Part shown: positions 1 to 11,781 of the stretch, in pieces
Layout of the letters: each line of letters opens with the position of its first letter
Numbering within the stretch: the first letter of the stretch is position 1
NCBI GenBank assembly: GCA_026929865.2
Contig: CM049417.1
Location: 22,321,501 to 22,385,500 of the forward strand
Reading direction: 5' to 3'
Length of the DNA stretch: 64,000 bases
Source: Hyperoplus lanceolatus
Lineage: Eukaryota; Chordata; Actinopteri; Uranoscopiformes; Ammodytidae
Notes under the pieces: generated by a model
What the model was told of the DNA's origin: nothing
The model's database searches: none
Seen by the model: the letters and a program-made list of their open reading frames with translations, nothing else
Made by a program: the position numbers and the translations under genes

Positions 1-1615
1 ACATGAAAACTGCCTCAATAATCCTTTTCCTACTAAATAAAGGGAAGGTGGTTTTATTCCTATAAAAATAGCCAATTTTTTGTCGTAGTCGACAAACAAG
101 ATTGTTTATATGAAAATGAAAAGTGAGTTTATCATCTAACCAGATGCCGAGATATTTATACTCTGTAACTCTTTCAATTAAAAATCCATTCTTTGTAAAC
201 ATATTAAAATCATTAAAATGTGTAGTTTTTGCTCTGGAGAAACACATATATTTGGTTTTGTCTGTATTAAGAACAAGCCTGAGGTCCACTAGACAGTCCT
301 GCAGGGTGTTAAAAGAGCTTTGTAGGTTCTGAATAGATTGGTGCACCGAATCGGAAATGCAATACAGTACTGTGTCGTCAGCGTATAGATGGGCGTGACA
401 GTTTTTTAGCGATGAAACAATGTTATTTATATAAATTGTGAAAAGAACTGGACCTAGAATTGAGCCCTGTGGGACACCATTTGTAACAGTTAAAAACTCA
501 GACTGGTATCTTCCCAGTTTAACTGTCTGCTGTCTTTCAGAGAGATAGTCCCTAAACCAGCTACATGCAGACTGATCAAAGCCAATGTCATGCAGCCTCT
601 GTAAAAGCAAATGGTGGTCAACAGTATCAAAGGCCTTTGAAAGATCAATAAAAAGTGCTGCACAGTACTTTTTCTTGTCTAATGCTGTAATAATGTTGTC
701 TACAACCAAAGTCACAGCAGAGACAGTACTGTGGCCTGCCCTAAAACCAGATTGGAATGGGCTCAAAATGGAAGCACTAGTTAGAAATGTTTTTAACTGA
801 TTATTAATAAGTGATTCTAGAATTTTTGCGAGGCATGGGAGTTTGGAAATTGGCCTGTAGTTATTAAGATTATTCTTGTCACCACCTTTATGTAAAGGAA
901 TTACATGAGCTTTTTTCCAAATTTTAGGAACTATTCCAGAGGAGATGGAAAGATTAAAAATATGGGTAATTTGTTTTGATATTATATGTGTAGAGAGCTT
1001 GATTGAAAAGGGGTCCAAATTGTCCTCTCCCATGTACTTCTTGGGGTTGATGGCGAGGAGTGCATCTACAACAACACTTGTGGGAAGAAGATCAAGGCTG
1101 AAAAGAGGAGTTTGAGAGACAGGCGGCACGTTACTACTGGTGGTAGAAGGCCTATATCCTCCATTCTGAAAGAGTTGACCAGCAGCTACAAAATGTTTAT
1201 TAAAAGCTAAACCAATCTCTTTTTGATCATTGAGAGTGTGACCATTTAATTTGATCTGAGTGGGAACTGTGCTAGAATTGTTTTTATTATAGTTCACAGC
1301 TTTCCAAAATAGTGCAGGGTTAGAGTAGCAGTTTGAGATTAATTCAGATTTGGCTTTCCTGACCATGGCTGTGCATTTATTCCTAAGGTGTCTAAAAGTT
1401 GTCCAATTGGTATTATCTCCAGAGCGTCTAGCTACAGACCATGCTTTATTTCTCTCGGAAAATAAATCAGATAGTTCACTTGTAAACCAAGGGTTTGATC
1501 TATTTTTTACTCTGTTTTTTTAGGGGCGCATGCTTGTTTATAATTGAGGTGAAAGTATTGATGAAATGGTCTAAGGCTAACTCAACATCCGAAATTTGCG
1601 TAGTCAGTTGAATGT
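1..1615 (-). mobile_element. Non-LTR retrotransposon (LINE), reverse transcriptase part, runs off left edge
   Basis: Read on the minus strand, a frame stays open from about 1490 to base 1. It shows reverse transcriptase blocks in the usual order: FRAGHST near 760, IDLSKAFDTVDHHLL near 620-665, GVPQGSILGPVLF near 440-480 and the catalytic HLYADDTVLY near 365-395. Upstream, near 1350-1480, lies the basic linker between endonuclease and RT (PWFTSELSDLF, then FWKAVN). This block pattern is that of the Jockey superfamily (CR1/L2/Rex1-like). One frameshift lies near 1515 in an A-rich run; the rest is well kept, so the copy is fairly young. The 5' end is replaced at about 1616 by foldback copy A, and the 3' end is outside the window. 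The clade is not certain. Confidence 0.85.
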
Positions 1616-1779
1616 CACTATCTAAATCATTATAGCATTGTGGTTCCACATTAAAACACATAATGCTTTATATTGCTGATTAATGAAATATAGTTGGTAC
1701 TCTAATCAAATAAAATTCTCACTGAACCTTGTACAAATTGAAATTATTTTTTAATTAAAGAAACATGTAATCTCTATGA

Positions 1780-2068
1780 TACCCAGCGGGCAAAACCCTC
1801 TTTTTTTGGAAAACAGAGATGGGCTGTTGTAAAAGGTTGTTCACCAGAAATGATATCTAAGACCTTCAAGGATCACAACCTAGGTGGACAACCTGGTCAA
1901 CTACCTGCTGGAAAGCTACAGGGGGCCGAAATAGACAATCGGAACCATGGTTTAATGCGAGGGTAAAACATTTTTTTTTAACTTGTAGATATCATCTTGA
2001 AACTTTGCCAGTTGATTACTGGCATTAAAACAATTATTTTTTTTATTTAAGTTTTTTTTAAATTTCTT

Positions 2069-2125
<57 letters not shown>

Positions 2126-3148
2126 AATTTGGCATATTTCACAAATCATGCACACATTTTCACATCTTTAAAACCAAAAATCTTGATATTGGATAAAGCC
2201 AGAGTTAAAATCTTTATTGCATTTTGACATTTTATAAGTGTGTTAAGTTTCTACATAACAAACTTCCTCTGTGAAAAAATGGTGTGATAATTATGGTTTG
2301 ATTGTGGTTAGATTGACATGATTTGATGGTTTTTTTCATTACTGTGACCCAAAAATCTCAACTTCTAAATCACTTAAATCAACTAAACTTTCCATAATCA
2401 TTCTTAGCACTATTCTGAATGGTATTAAAGAAGGATTTTTTACGCAGCCTTTTTAAATTTTATAAATCAAAAAATACTATGTACAGGTCTTAAAAATGCA
2501 TTACGGCAGGTTTTGAAGAAGAAAATGTCTCATAAATCAGACTATGAACAACATATGATAAAAATCCATATTCAATAACCTACAGAATAGTGCTAAGAAT
2601 GATTATGGAATGTTGAGTTGATGTAAGTGATTTAGAAGTTGAGATTTCTGGGTCAGAGCAATGAAAAAAACTATCAAATCATGTTATTTATCAGACCAGA
2701 ATTGTCACACCATTTCTCACAGAGGAAGTTTGTTATGTAGAAACTTAACACACTCATATAAAGTCAAAATGCAATAAAGATTTCAACTCTTGCTTTAGCC
2801 AATATCTAGATTTTAGTTTTTTAAAGATGTGACCATTTGAGATATGCTAAATTTGCATATATATTCAAACATTCTTGAGAAAAACTGCAATACAAAAAAT
2901 AATTGTTTTAATGCCAGTAATCAACTGGCAAAGTTTCATGATGATATCTATAAGTTAAAAAAATTCCATTTTACCCTTGCATTAAACCATGGTTCTGATT
3001 TTCTATTTCGGCCCCCTGTAGCTTTCCAGCAGGTAGTTGACCAGGTTGTCCACCCAGGTTGTGATCCTTGAAGGTCCTAGATATCATTTCTGGTGAACAA
3101 CCTTTTACAACAGCCCATGTCCAAAAAAATCAGTTTGCCCCCTAGGTA
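1780..3148. mobile_element. Palindromic DNA element P nested in copy A
   Basis: A 1.37 kb, almost loop-free palindrome centred near 2490. The ends read TACCCAGCGGGCAAAA on the left and, complemented, TACCTAGGGGGCAAAC on the right. The empty site is known from the other arm of A and from copies B and C (TCTCTATGACCATTCT), so the insertion duplicated TGA (1777-1779 and 3149-3151), or TATGA if the terminal TA is counted as target. Arms pair throughout, for example GGGCTGTTGTAAAAGGTTG at 1824 with its complement at 3098. The left arm carries an AT microsatellite (2072-2122) that the right arm lacks. No open frame is present. The superfamily is not assigned. Confidence 0.8.
2072..2122. repeat. (AT)n microsatellite
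   Basis: Uninterrupted AT dinucleotides inside the left arm of palindrome P. The right arm has only a short ATATAT at the equivalent place (about 2857), so the run expanded after the palindrome formed. Confidence 0.95.
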
Positions 3149-5379
3149 TGACCATTCTTAACAACACTACATGCATAGACTCAGCTTTTACTCACTTCAG
3201 CCTGAAATAGCAATGTGCACTTTGAATGTGGAACATGCAAACATTTATTCAAACACAGTTTAGTGTCTACACCTTATTTAGACAGATACTTATGAAGCTT
3301 GGCAGCGCTAGGCTCATGCTAACGTTGCTAATATAGCTAGCGCGCTAGGCGGGGCGCTAATGCTAACGTGGCTATGCTAGCGGGAGGCCGCGTCACTAAT
3401 ATATATCACATTATTCTTACATACACAAAACGATATCTCACAAATACCTCAGTTAACTCACAAATTATTCCCTTTGGCTAATGGCAGCATGCTTGTGACC
3501 ACCACGGGTCTTTAGTGTGAAATGGATGGGTTGGTCAAGCTGGCTTTTAGCACATAGCTTGTGCTTTTACTGTCCAGGCGCACATCCATCTTTTTAGCTG
3601 CCCAGGTCAGTAAGAAACGAGCCCTCTCTCTCGAAAAGCCCTAACCACGCTGGGGTGGTAAGTGCTTGAAAAAAGTGGGTAATCGTAATGTCGATAAGAT
3701 TCAAAAATACTTTTTTTTTCAAATAAAGACTCCAAACATATTATCACCTTCCCAAAGTTTAAAATACACATTTATAGATGTATCTATGTTTTTTAAAATA
3801 ATTGTTAATATCAACAATGGCTGTATAAATCTCTCAAGATTAGAGGACCTAAATAGGCCTACATAGAGTGGTGTGCAATACAATGAGAACGTATAGTGGT
3901 CACTGATAAATAACAACTATAACCTGTAGGACATTATTGAGAATATTGTGAGCAGAAATTATATGAAAAAAAAATATATTGATCTATTAATGTGTATTTT
4001 AAACTTTGGGAAGGTGAAAATATGTTTGGAGAGACTTTATTTAGGAAACATATTTCATTTCTAACTGTATCGACATTACGATTTCCCACTTTTTTTCAAG
4101 CACTTGAACTCCCCAGCTTGGTTGGTAAGGGCTGTTTAAGCGAGAGGTCTCGTTCTTTACTGGCAGCTAAAGAGAAGGTTGTGTGTCTGGTCAGTAAAAG
4201 CAGCAGCTATGTGCTAAAGACCGCTTGACCAACCAATCCATCTCACACTGAAGACCCGTGGTGGTCACAAGTATGCTGCCATTAGCCAAAGGGAATAATT
4301 GGTGAGTTAACTGAAGTATTTGTGAGATATCATTTTGTGTATGTATAATGTGATATATATTCGCGAAGCGGCCTCCCGCTAGCATAGCTACGTTAGCATT
4401 AGCGCGCGCCTAGCGCGCTAGCTATATTATCAACGTTAGCATTACGTTAGTGCTGCCTAGCTTCACAAGTATCTGTCTAAATAAAGTGTGTTTATAGACA
4501 CTAAACTGTATTTGAATAAATGTTTGCATGTTCCACATTCAAAGTGCACATTGCTATTTCAGGCTAAAGTGAGCAAAAACTGAGTCTATGCATGTGGTGT
4601 TGTGTAGAATGGTCATAGAGATTACATGTTTCTTTAATTAAAAAATAATTTCAATTTGTACAAGGTTCAGTGAGAATTTTATTTGATTAGAGTACCAAAT
4701 ATATTTCATTAATCAGCAATATAAAGCATTATGTGTTTTAATGTGGAACCACAATGCTATAATGATTTAGATAAAGGAAATCAAAATGCATTTGAACTAT
4801 TTTGTGGTAATTCTCAGATAACTTCTTTCTATGTTCATCAACTGGGTGATAGGACAAGATTCCTGGATTCTTCAGCACGACTGCTTCAATTGAAGAGGAG
4901 TACAGCAGGCCTGGAGTGGCTAGTAACCCAACAACTAAAGAGAGCGAAAAATTATTCAAATGTGCTCATTCAAATAACAGTGGCAGGACCAGGTTAAACT
5001 AGTGGTTAGTCACAGGAGAGTGATAATTAAGTTGTTTTATCTTGAGTCTATAATGAAAAAAATGGCAATGTTGTGTTTTTTTGTTTTTTTTATGTTGCAC
5101 TGAGAATCAACAATGACATACACTTCAAGGAAGAGAGAGTAGAAAATAAGTATTTTACATTTACTTGTCAAACCTAACTGCTGAATCAGTGTGTCTTGTT
5201 TCACCATTGCTGTTAGTAATCCATTTTCTCCCGAGCTACTAGGAGCTTCAGATATTCTGGTCCATAACAAAATTATATATCTTTTTCTTACCTTAACAAA
5301 GCGTTTCATGAGAACTGATGTTATATATTACATATGTTTGCTCAGTATCATAACTAGTGGTACTGGGTGTTATGGTACA

Positions 5380-6827
5380 CTTTACTGAGCTTTTTGAATG
5401 TCAATTTTTGGACGATCTGTCGTCAACAATTGCCTAAGTGACACCTAAATAAATACATGCATTAGTTTTATTGTCTTTTTTAGAGGTATTGATGGTACTT
5501 GCTGTGTACCTACATGTTGTGTAACTACTGAAAAAAGTTAAATTTACTTCAAATAAATGTTCTTTCCTGTTCAGATATGCTGCCTATATATTTTTTAACT
5601 TTACTCTGCGGTCATCCAGTGTTACTCGTCAGTTGAGCAAAACTTGTCTCTATTTTCTACTGTTACTTGTTTGTAGAGTGTCTACAGACAATAAACTGTT
5701 TTCACTTTAATTTGACAGTCCTAAGACCTCTCTACTAATGCTTAGTTGAATATCGACTGATAGTTTGTTGAGAATCAACTATTTTCTCTGTTTTGCTCTG
5801 TTGATAGTTTGCAGACACTAAACTGTTTTCACTTTAATTTGACAGTCCAAAGACCTTTCTACTAATGCTTAGTTGAACATCGACTGATAGTTTGTTGAGA
5901 ATCAACTGATAGTCAACTATTTTCTCTGTTTTGCTCTGTTAATAGTGTATAGACACTAAACCGTTTTCACTTTAATTTAACAGTCCCAAGACCTGTCTAC
6001 TTATGCTAAGTTGAATATTGACTGATAGTTTGTCGACAGTCATATGACAATCAACAGGTAGTCACCTACACAGGGTGCCTATTGATTGATAAATCATTCT
6101 CATCTTTATTTTACAATGAACATATATGATCAACAGAGGGTTGAATTCATTAGATGTGTTCCTTGTGAGTGGGGGGAAAGTTGATCCATATGAAACGTAA
6201 GTTGAGAATTGGTTAATAACAGCAGTTGATAGTCAACTTACTAGAAGTTGACACTCAACTGATAGTTGAATATTTGTAAAGAACATGTAATAAAAAGTAC
6301 AATGTGGGTTGCAGACTATTTATAAAAATAAATTAACAAAATAAAATGATCGTATAGTTAACTAACACTTAGTTGAATGCATGTTACATATTTGATGACA
6401 AGCTTTGTTGAGTATCAACTAACTCACTGTTGAATATCAACTAACCATCTACTAATAATGCAACTAATAGTTAACTGACAGTTAGTTGAATGCATGCTAC
6501 GTGTACAAACCATCTACTAAAAATGCAACTTATAGTTAACTGACAGTTGAATGCATTCTAAATATATATCAACTAACATCTACTAATAGTGCAACCTATA
6601 GTTAACAGACAGTTAGTTGAATACTTTTTTTTATCTGTTGAACAAGCTCTGTTGAATATCAACTAATCATCTACTAATAGTGCAACTTATAGTTAACTTA
6701 CAGTTAGTTGAATTCATGTTACTTATCTGTTGAGATATGTAAACTCATTCACTGTTGACATGCAACTGCGTATCAACTGATGGCTTGTTGAGTGTCAACA
6801 GTGGACTATCGAACTAAAGTGTTACCG
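5380..6827. mobile_element. Repeat-rich element with GGTA(A)CACTTTA-type ends and GTTGANTATCAAC arrays
   Basis: The right end reads CTAAAGTGTTACC (6815-6827), the complement of GGTAACACTTTAG, and the left end reads GGTACACTTTACTGAG near 5372-5387, a slightly decayed counterpart. Between them lie three tandem units of about 127-138 bp (AAACTGTTTTC landmark at 5693, 5820 and 5958) and then degenerate shorter units built from TTAGTTGAAT, GTTGAATATCAAC and CATCTACTAATA (6360-6740). No convincing target duplication and no coding frame are seen. Terminal motif and tandem arms resemble those of FB1, so this may be a relative. Confidence 0.55.
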
Positions 6828-6837
6828 AATATTTTGT

Positions 6838-6935
6838 TTGTATTGTTGTTTTTCCTTTGAATTTGTTTTGAACTTGACGTCATTGTAAATGAGGGTCACC
6901 CCTCAATTGGTCTCTCGTGGATAAATAAAAGTAAA
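6838..6935 (+). mobile_element. LINE 3' tail
   Basis: Contains ATTGTAAATGAGGGTCACC followed by CTCAATTGGTCTCTCG and ends in ATAAATAAAAGTAAAGTAAAG. The same 3' end recurs at 33090-33216, 47843-48178 and in both arms of copy C, always ending in an ATAAATAAA(A)G(G)TTAAATGAAA-like tail. It marks a 5'-truncated insertion of a CR1/L2/Rex-like LINE between the preceding element and foldback copy B. Confidence 0.7.
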
Positions 6936-7647
6936 GTAAAGTGGGAACCATTTATGACTTGTTACACTTAATAAATGCAAAATAGTGCTGAATAAGGATT
7001 ACCTAAATACATCAATCAACATGCTCTTTGTGACCCGTAAATTCTCTACAATAACAATATTAAACATACTTAAAATATTTCCAACTGGAAATCAATTCAT
7101 GACAATATCTGTTATCAACACAATTCAGTCACAATTTAAAAAAGAAATAACATTTTATTTTATTTAGAATCTTTAGTTTTATTTGGAAACACGGCTCTCA
7201 CATTTGACATGAATACCGTGAAAGAACTCCAAAATAGTTTTTTCAACAAATTGTATCCAGTTTAATGATTTTCTCTGAAAGGAACCAACAGGAGGAAATA
7301 ATCATGGATTACTAACAGCGATGGTGAAACAAGACACATTGACTCAGCAGTTAGGATTAACAGGTACATGTAAATATACTTCCTTGAAGTGTTGCAACAT
7401 AAACAAAAATAAAATACACCAAGAACAGAACAGTTCCATTTTTAATTATGGACTGAAGATAAAATAAAATAATGATCACTCTATTGTGACTAAACACTAG
7501 TTTAACCTGGCCCTATCACTGTTATTTGAATGAGTATATGTGTTTCATCTAACTTTTATTTACTTGAAAGATCAGTTGAGGTGTGACCCTCATTTATAAT
7601 CTCTCGCTCTCTTTAGATCAATTTCTTGGGTTTGCTGGCCACTCCAG

Positions 7648-7791
7648 AGGCCTGTTTCAGGTAGCTGGTTTTACATACTCTGAGTTTAATCCTGCGCTCT
7701 GAGTTGGTCAACCCAGAGTTTTTTCGTGCTAGTTTCCACAAGCGCGAACAAACTCTGGGTTGCCTCAAAACCAGCTACCTGAAACAGGCCT
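7648..7791. mobile_element. 144-bp MITE with AGGCCTGTTTCAGGTAGC ends
   Basis: Perfect terminal inverted repeats (AGGCCTGTTTCAGGTAGCTG and its complement) with a 3-bp duplication CAG (7645-7647, 7792-7794). Copy C carries the empty site (CCACTCCAGGCCTGC), which fixes the limits. A scrap of the same family lies at about 14695-14760 inside hairpin K. Non-coding; superfamily not certain (3-bp duplication). Confidence 0.85.
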
Positions 7792-7961
7792 CAGGCCTGC
7801 AGTGCTCGTCTCCAAATGAAGCAGCTGGAATCCGAGAATCTTGTCTAATCACCCAGTAGATGTACATAGAAAAAAAGAAAATAATCAGTAAACAGTTCTT
7901 AATGCATTTTGTTTCCTTTATCTAACTCATTATAGCATAGCATTACGGTTCCAAATGATGT

Positions 7962-7968
7962 ATTATTA

Positions 7969-8042
<74 letters not shown>
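7962..8042. repeat. (ATT)n microsatellite
   Basis: Long ATT array in the left arm of copy B. Copy C has only a few ATT units at the homologous place (60475-60487), so the array expanded after B inserted. Confidence 0.95.
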
Positions 8043-8043
<1 letters not shown>

Positions 8044-9384
8044 ACATAATGCCTAGCGTTGTTTATCTGAAATATCTTTGGTACCTTAATCAAATAAAAT
8101 TCTCATTGAACTTTTAACAAGTTGACATGATTTTTTCATTCAAAAAACATGTAATCTCTATGACCATTCTACACAACACATGCCCTGCTTTAGCTCATTT
8201 TAGCATGAAATAGCAACATGCGCTTTGAATATGGAATAATACTAACATTTATTCACATACGGTTTGGTGTCCATGAACACACTCTTTATACATTTTATTT
8301 CGCCAGCGCTACATTTACTGCTAAAAGTAACCTGTGAAGCTAACCAGTGCAAGTCTCATGCTAACGCTGCTCATATAGGCCCATAGACATATATACGTTA
8401 TAATATCTATGATATAGGCCTAGTAGTGCGCTAGCTGCGACGCTAATGCTAACGTTGCTATGCTAGCGGGAGGCCACGTCGCTAATATATTTCACAGTAT
8501 TCTTACATACACACAACTATATCATCTCACTAACACCTTAGTTAACTCACAAATAATTTTGTTTGGCTAATGGCAGCATAATTGTAACCACCACATGTCT
8601 TTTGTGTGAGAATAACGGGTCGATCAAGCTGGTTAAGCACTTGGCTGCTGCTTTTACTGACCAGTCACACATCTCTCTTTCTATCCTCCCAGTGGCCAGG
8701 AACCAGTAAAAAACGAGATCTATAGGTGATTAATGTGATCAATAATAGGCTAATGATAATCAACAATGGCTGTAGAGGGAATGCATGCATGCAATGTATT
8801 TTCAACTTTGGGAAGGTGAAAATATGTTTGGAGACTTTAGAAAAATATTTCTTTCCAAACCTTATTGACATTATGATTATCCACGTTTTTCAAGCACTTG
8901 AACTCACCCTGCGATCAGCCAGCAAGAAAGACGGACATGTGCCTAATAAAGCAGCAGCTATGTGCTAAGAGTACTTTCCAGCTTGACCGACCCATTATTC
9001 TCACAAAAGACCCGTGGTGGTTAAACTTATGCTGCCATTAGCCCAACGAAATTATTGGAGAGTTAACTAAGGTTTTTGTGAGACAATATAGTGGTGTGTA
9101 TGTAAGAAATTAATAATGTGAAATATATTAGCGACACAGCTAGCTTGCTAACTATATGAGCACTGTTAGCATAAGGCTTGCGCTGGCTAGCTTCACAGGT
9201 AACTTTTAGCAGTAATCGTAGCGGTGGCTAAATAAAGTGTGTGTTTATAGACACCAAACCATATGTGAATACATGTTAGCATTTTCCATATTCAAAGTGC
9301 ACATTGCTATTTCAGGCTAAAATGGGCTTAAGATGAGCATGTCTTGTGTAGAATGGTCATAGAGATTAGGGCTAGGCCTACGTG

Positions 9385-10644
9385 CAGTGTTGCCAACTCT
9401 TCAGTAAGGAAAGTAGCTATTGGCTGTCCTAGAAGTCGCCAGATGACGTCATCGCCTAATTTGCATATTTGTAGATGACGTCATCGTCTAATTTGCATAT
9501 TTGTAGGTTTTATAAAGTAATATTTGAATATATGAGGTTCTAGTGTTATGAACGTGACAATCCCATAAACAACCAACGTGGTAATGTTAAGTCTAGCAGC
9601 AATCATACATGCTCATGGTTTGAAAAAGCACTGCATAACACGTAGACTGTAGAAGATGTGGGAAAAGCTGCTAACTGCTAATAGTGATGCTAACGGAACA
9701 CGAGCGGAGAGGTGTATCTCCTGCTCTGACTGCAGCTGGGAGGGGCTGCTGCGCGAGGACCGGGCCATCTGTCAGTGCTCTGTGACGGGGGACGGGCTGG
9801 GAGGCTCCCGCTGCTCGTTGAGAAGCGTTAAAAGTAGGGCTGTCAAATTAACGCGTTAATTTCGATTAATTAATCACAGAAAAATTAACGCGATTAAAAA
9901 AATGAACGCAGATTAATCGCACTTCTATAATGCCCTTTGACCCGGTGCAAAAGTGGTGCGTAGCTGCACCGAGCTGCACCTGAAGCAGACACAGCCCGCG
10001 CGGGTGAAAGGGAGAAAAGTAAAGAGAGAAGCAGGGGGCCGAGGGCTCTATAGACGGTTTAATAAGCATGAAGGTAGGAAGACATTTTACTTTATTCTCC
10101 GCAGCCAGTGTCTGTGCATTATTGATTTAGTGGGTGCAACAATGTAGGCTAGGTTCAAAACAGTATCTCTCAATCTTTCTCCCCGTGTCTCAATTTTGTT
10201 TGCTAGCTGTCTCGTCGTCCGCGTAAACGTGTGTGCGTGTGCGTGTGTGTGTGTGTGTGTGCGTGCGTGTGTGTGTCTCTCAATATTTTTGCCTATGAGT
10301 ACGACGATGGTGAATGAATCGGCATAAGCATCTGTGGCAGTGCAGCGCTGTCTGTTGTGGAGACAGAAGTTACGAGAGACGGAGAGAGAGAGAGAGAGAG
10401 ACTAGCAGGCTATACAGCTGTTTATAAACAGGTATAAAAGTGTCATAAAAGTATGCGATTAATTTAGATTAATTAATCACAGAGCCTGTAATTAATTAGA
10501 TTAATTTTTTTAATCGCTTGACAGCCCTAGTTAAAAGTGATACTTGCTTCGGCGAAAAAGTCACCAATTACACCAGAAAAAAAAGCTAGATTTGGCTGAA
10601 AAGTCGCTAAATATAGCGACAAAATCGCTAAGTTGGCAACACTG
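9385..10644. mobile_element. Non-autonomous hAT element, CAGTGTTGCCAAC family, in copy B
   Basis: Ends are CAGTGTTGCCAACTCTTCAG and, complemented from the right, CAGTGTTGCCAACTTAGCG. Flanking 8-mers CCTACGTG (9377-9384) and CCAATGTG (10645-10652) agree at six of eight positions, fitting a decayed hAT target duplication. The interior has a GC-rich block (9697-9830) also found at 55895-56290. A second hAT is nested inside (9835-10529). A 67-codon frame at 9656 crosses the nested element and is not a gene. Confidence 0.8.
9835..10529. mobile_element. Nested hAT element, TAGGGCTGTCAA family
   Basis: Ends TAGGGCTGTCAAATTAACGC and the complement of TTGACAGCCCTA, flanked by a perfect 8-bp duplication GTTAAAAG (9827-9834 and 10530-10537). 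It is 695 bp, without transposase, and contains a GT run (10229-10276) and a GA run (10379-10402). It inserted after the surrounding CAGTGTTGCC hAT. Confidence 0.92.
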
Positions 10645-11781
10645 CCAATGTGTTTTTTTTATGTAAAAATAGTGTCAACTTGTTAAAAGTTCAGTGAGAA
10701 TTTTATTTGATTAATGTACCAAATATATTTCAGTAATGCAAGGCATTATGTCTCATTCAAATAACAGTGATAGGCCCAGGTTAAACTAGTGTTTAGCCAC
10801 AATAGAGTGATCATTATTTTGTTTTATCTTCAGTCCATACTTAAAAATGGAACTGTTATGTTCTTAGTGTATTTTATTTTTTGTTTATGTTGCAACAATG
10901 ATTTATACTTCAAGGAAGAGAGTAGAAAATACATATATTTACCTGTTAAACCTAACTGCTGAGTCAGTGTGCCTTGTTTCACCATTGCTGTTAGTAATCC
11001 ATTTCCTCCTGTTTGTTCCTTTCAGAGAAAATCATTAAACTGGATCTAATTTGTTGAATAAACTATTTTGGAGTTCTTTGACGATATTAATGTCGAATGT
11101 GAGAGCCGTGTTTCCAAATAAAACTAAAGATTCTAAATAACATAAAATGTTCTTTCTTTTTTAAATAGTGACTGAATTGTGTTGATAACAGATTACTGTA
11201 ATGAATTGATTTCCAGTTGGAAATATTTTAGCATTTTCAGTATGTTTTAATGTTGTTACTATAGAGAATTTACACTGGTCACCAAGAGCATTGTTGATTG
11301 ATGGATTGTACTTAGGTAATCCTTATTCAGCACTATTTTGCATTTAATAAGTGTAACAAGTGATAAATGGTTCCCACTTTAAAATAAGGGTCACAAAGTC
11401 CATTAATAAATGGTTAATTACACTTAAGTAATGCCTATTATGGTTAATTATACTTCAGTAATGCCTATTCAGCACTGGTGTGCATTTATTAAGTGTCACA
11501 CAGTGAGTTCATGAACACATCAGAATTGGTTTGGTGTTGATTACTATAAAAACCAGTGAGCTATTGAAAAAAGAGCCTTAGATATGGATTACATATATGA
11601 TCTGACTCCTTTTGCCTTTAAAAAAAAGTTTAGTAACTTTGGCTAGAAGGCTGCAGGCTTTGCAGAGCGGCTGTCTAGCTGGGTTACATGCCCCCATTCC
11701 GACATGCCGCCATTCCGACATACCGCCATTCCGACAACCCCCCATTCCAGTGTATTAACTTCTTAAAGCACATTTCTGTAA

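Larger units (their letters stand above)
1616..5240. mobile_element. Foldback element family FB1, copy A (truncated, split by a second palindrome)
   Basis: Two arms are inverted copies of each other. The left arm is 1616-1779 plus 3149 to about 3700, and the right arm is about 4060-5240. Matching landmarks include TGGCTAATGGCAGCAT at 3475-3490 and its complement at 4270-4285, the CTAG-rich tract with GCTAGCGGGAGGCCGC near 3377 and its complement near 4370, and the block AACTTTGGGAAGGTG near 4000 with its complement near 3750. The same sequence makes up copy B (6936-11500) and the complete copy C (59015-63274). Copy A lacks the outer arm present in C on the left and joins LINE sequence directly. 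No coding capacity was recognised. Confidence 0.8.
6936..11500. mobile_element. Foldback element family FB1, copy B (ends truncated, hAT stack in right arm)
   Basis: The left arm (6936 to about 8700) and right arm (about 8800-11500) are inverted copies. GTGGGAACCATTTATGAC at 6941 pairs with GATAAATGGTTCCCAC at 11362, and AACACGGCTCTCACATTTGAC at 7188 pairs with the complement near 11096. The middle matches the middle of copy C almost base for base. The left arm holds a 144-bp MITE and an ATT repeat; the right arm is split by a 1.26 kb hAT (9385-10644). The outermost 400-500 bp seen in copy C is missing on the left. The LINE tail found in both arms of C is present in the left arm of B (7550-7605), while the right arm has a deletion over the site (near 10750). 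Confidence 0.8.
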
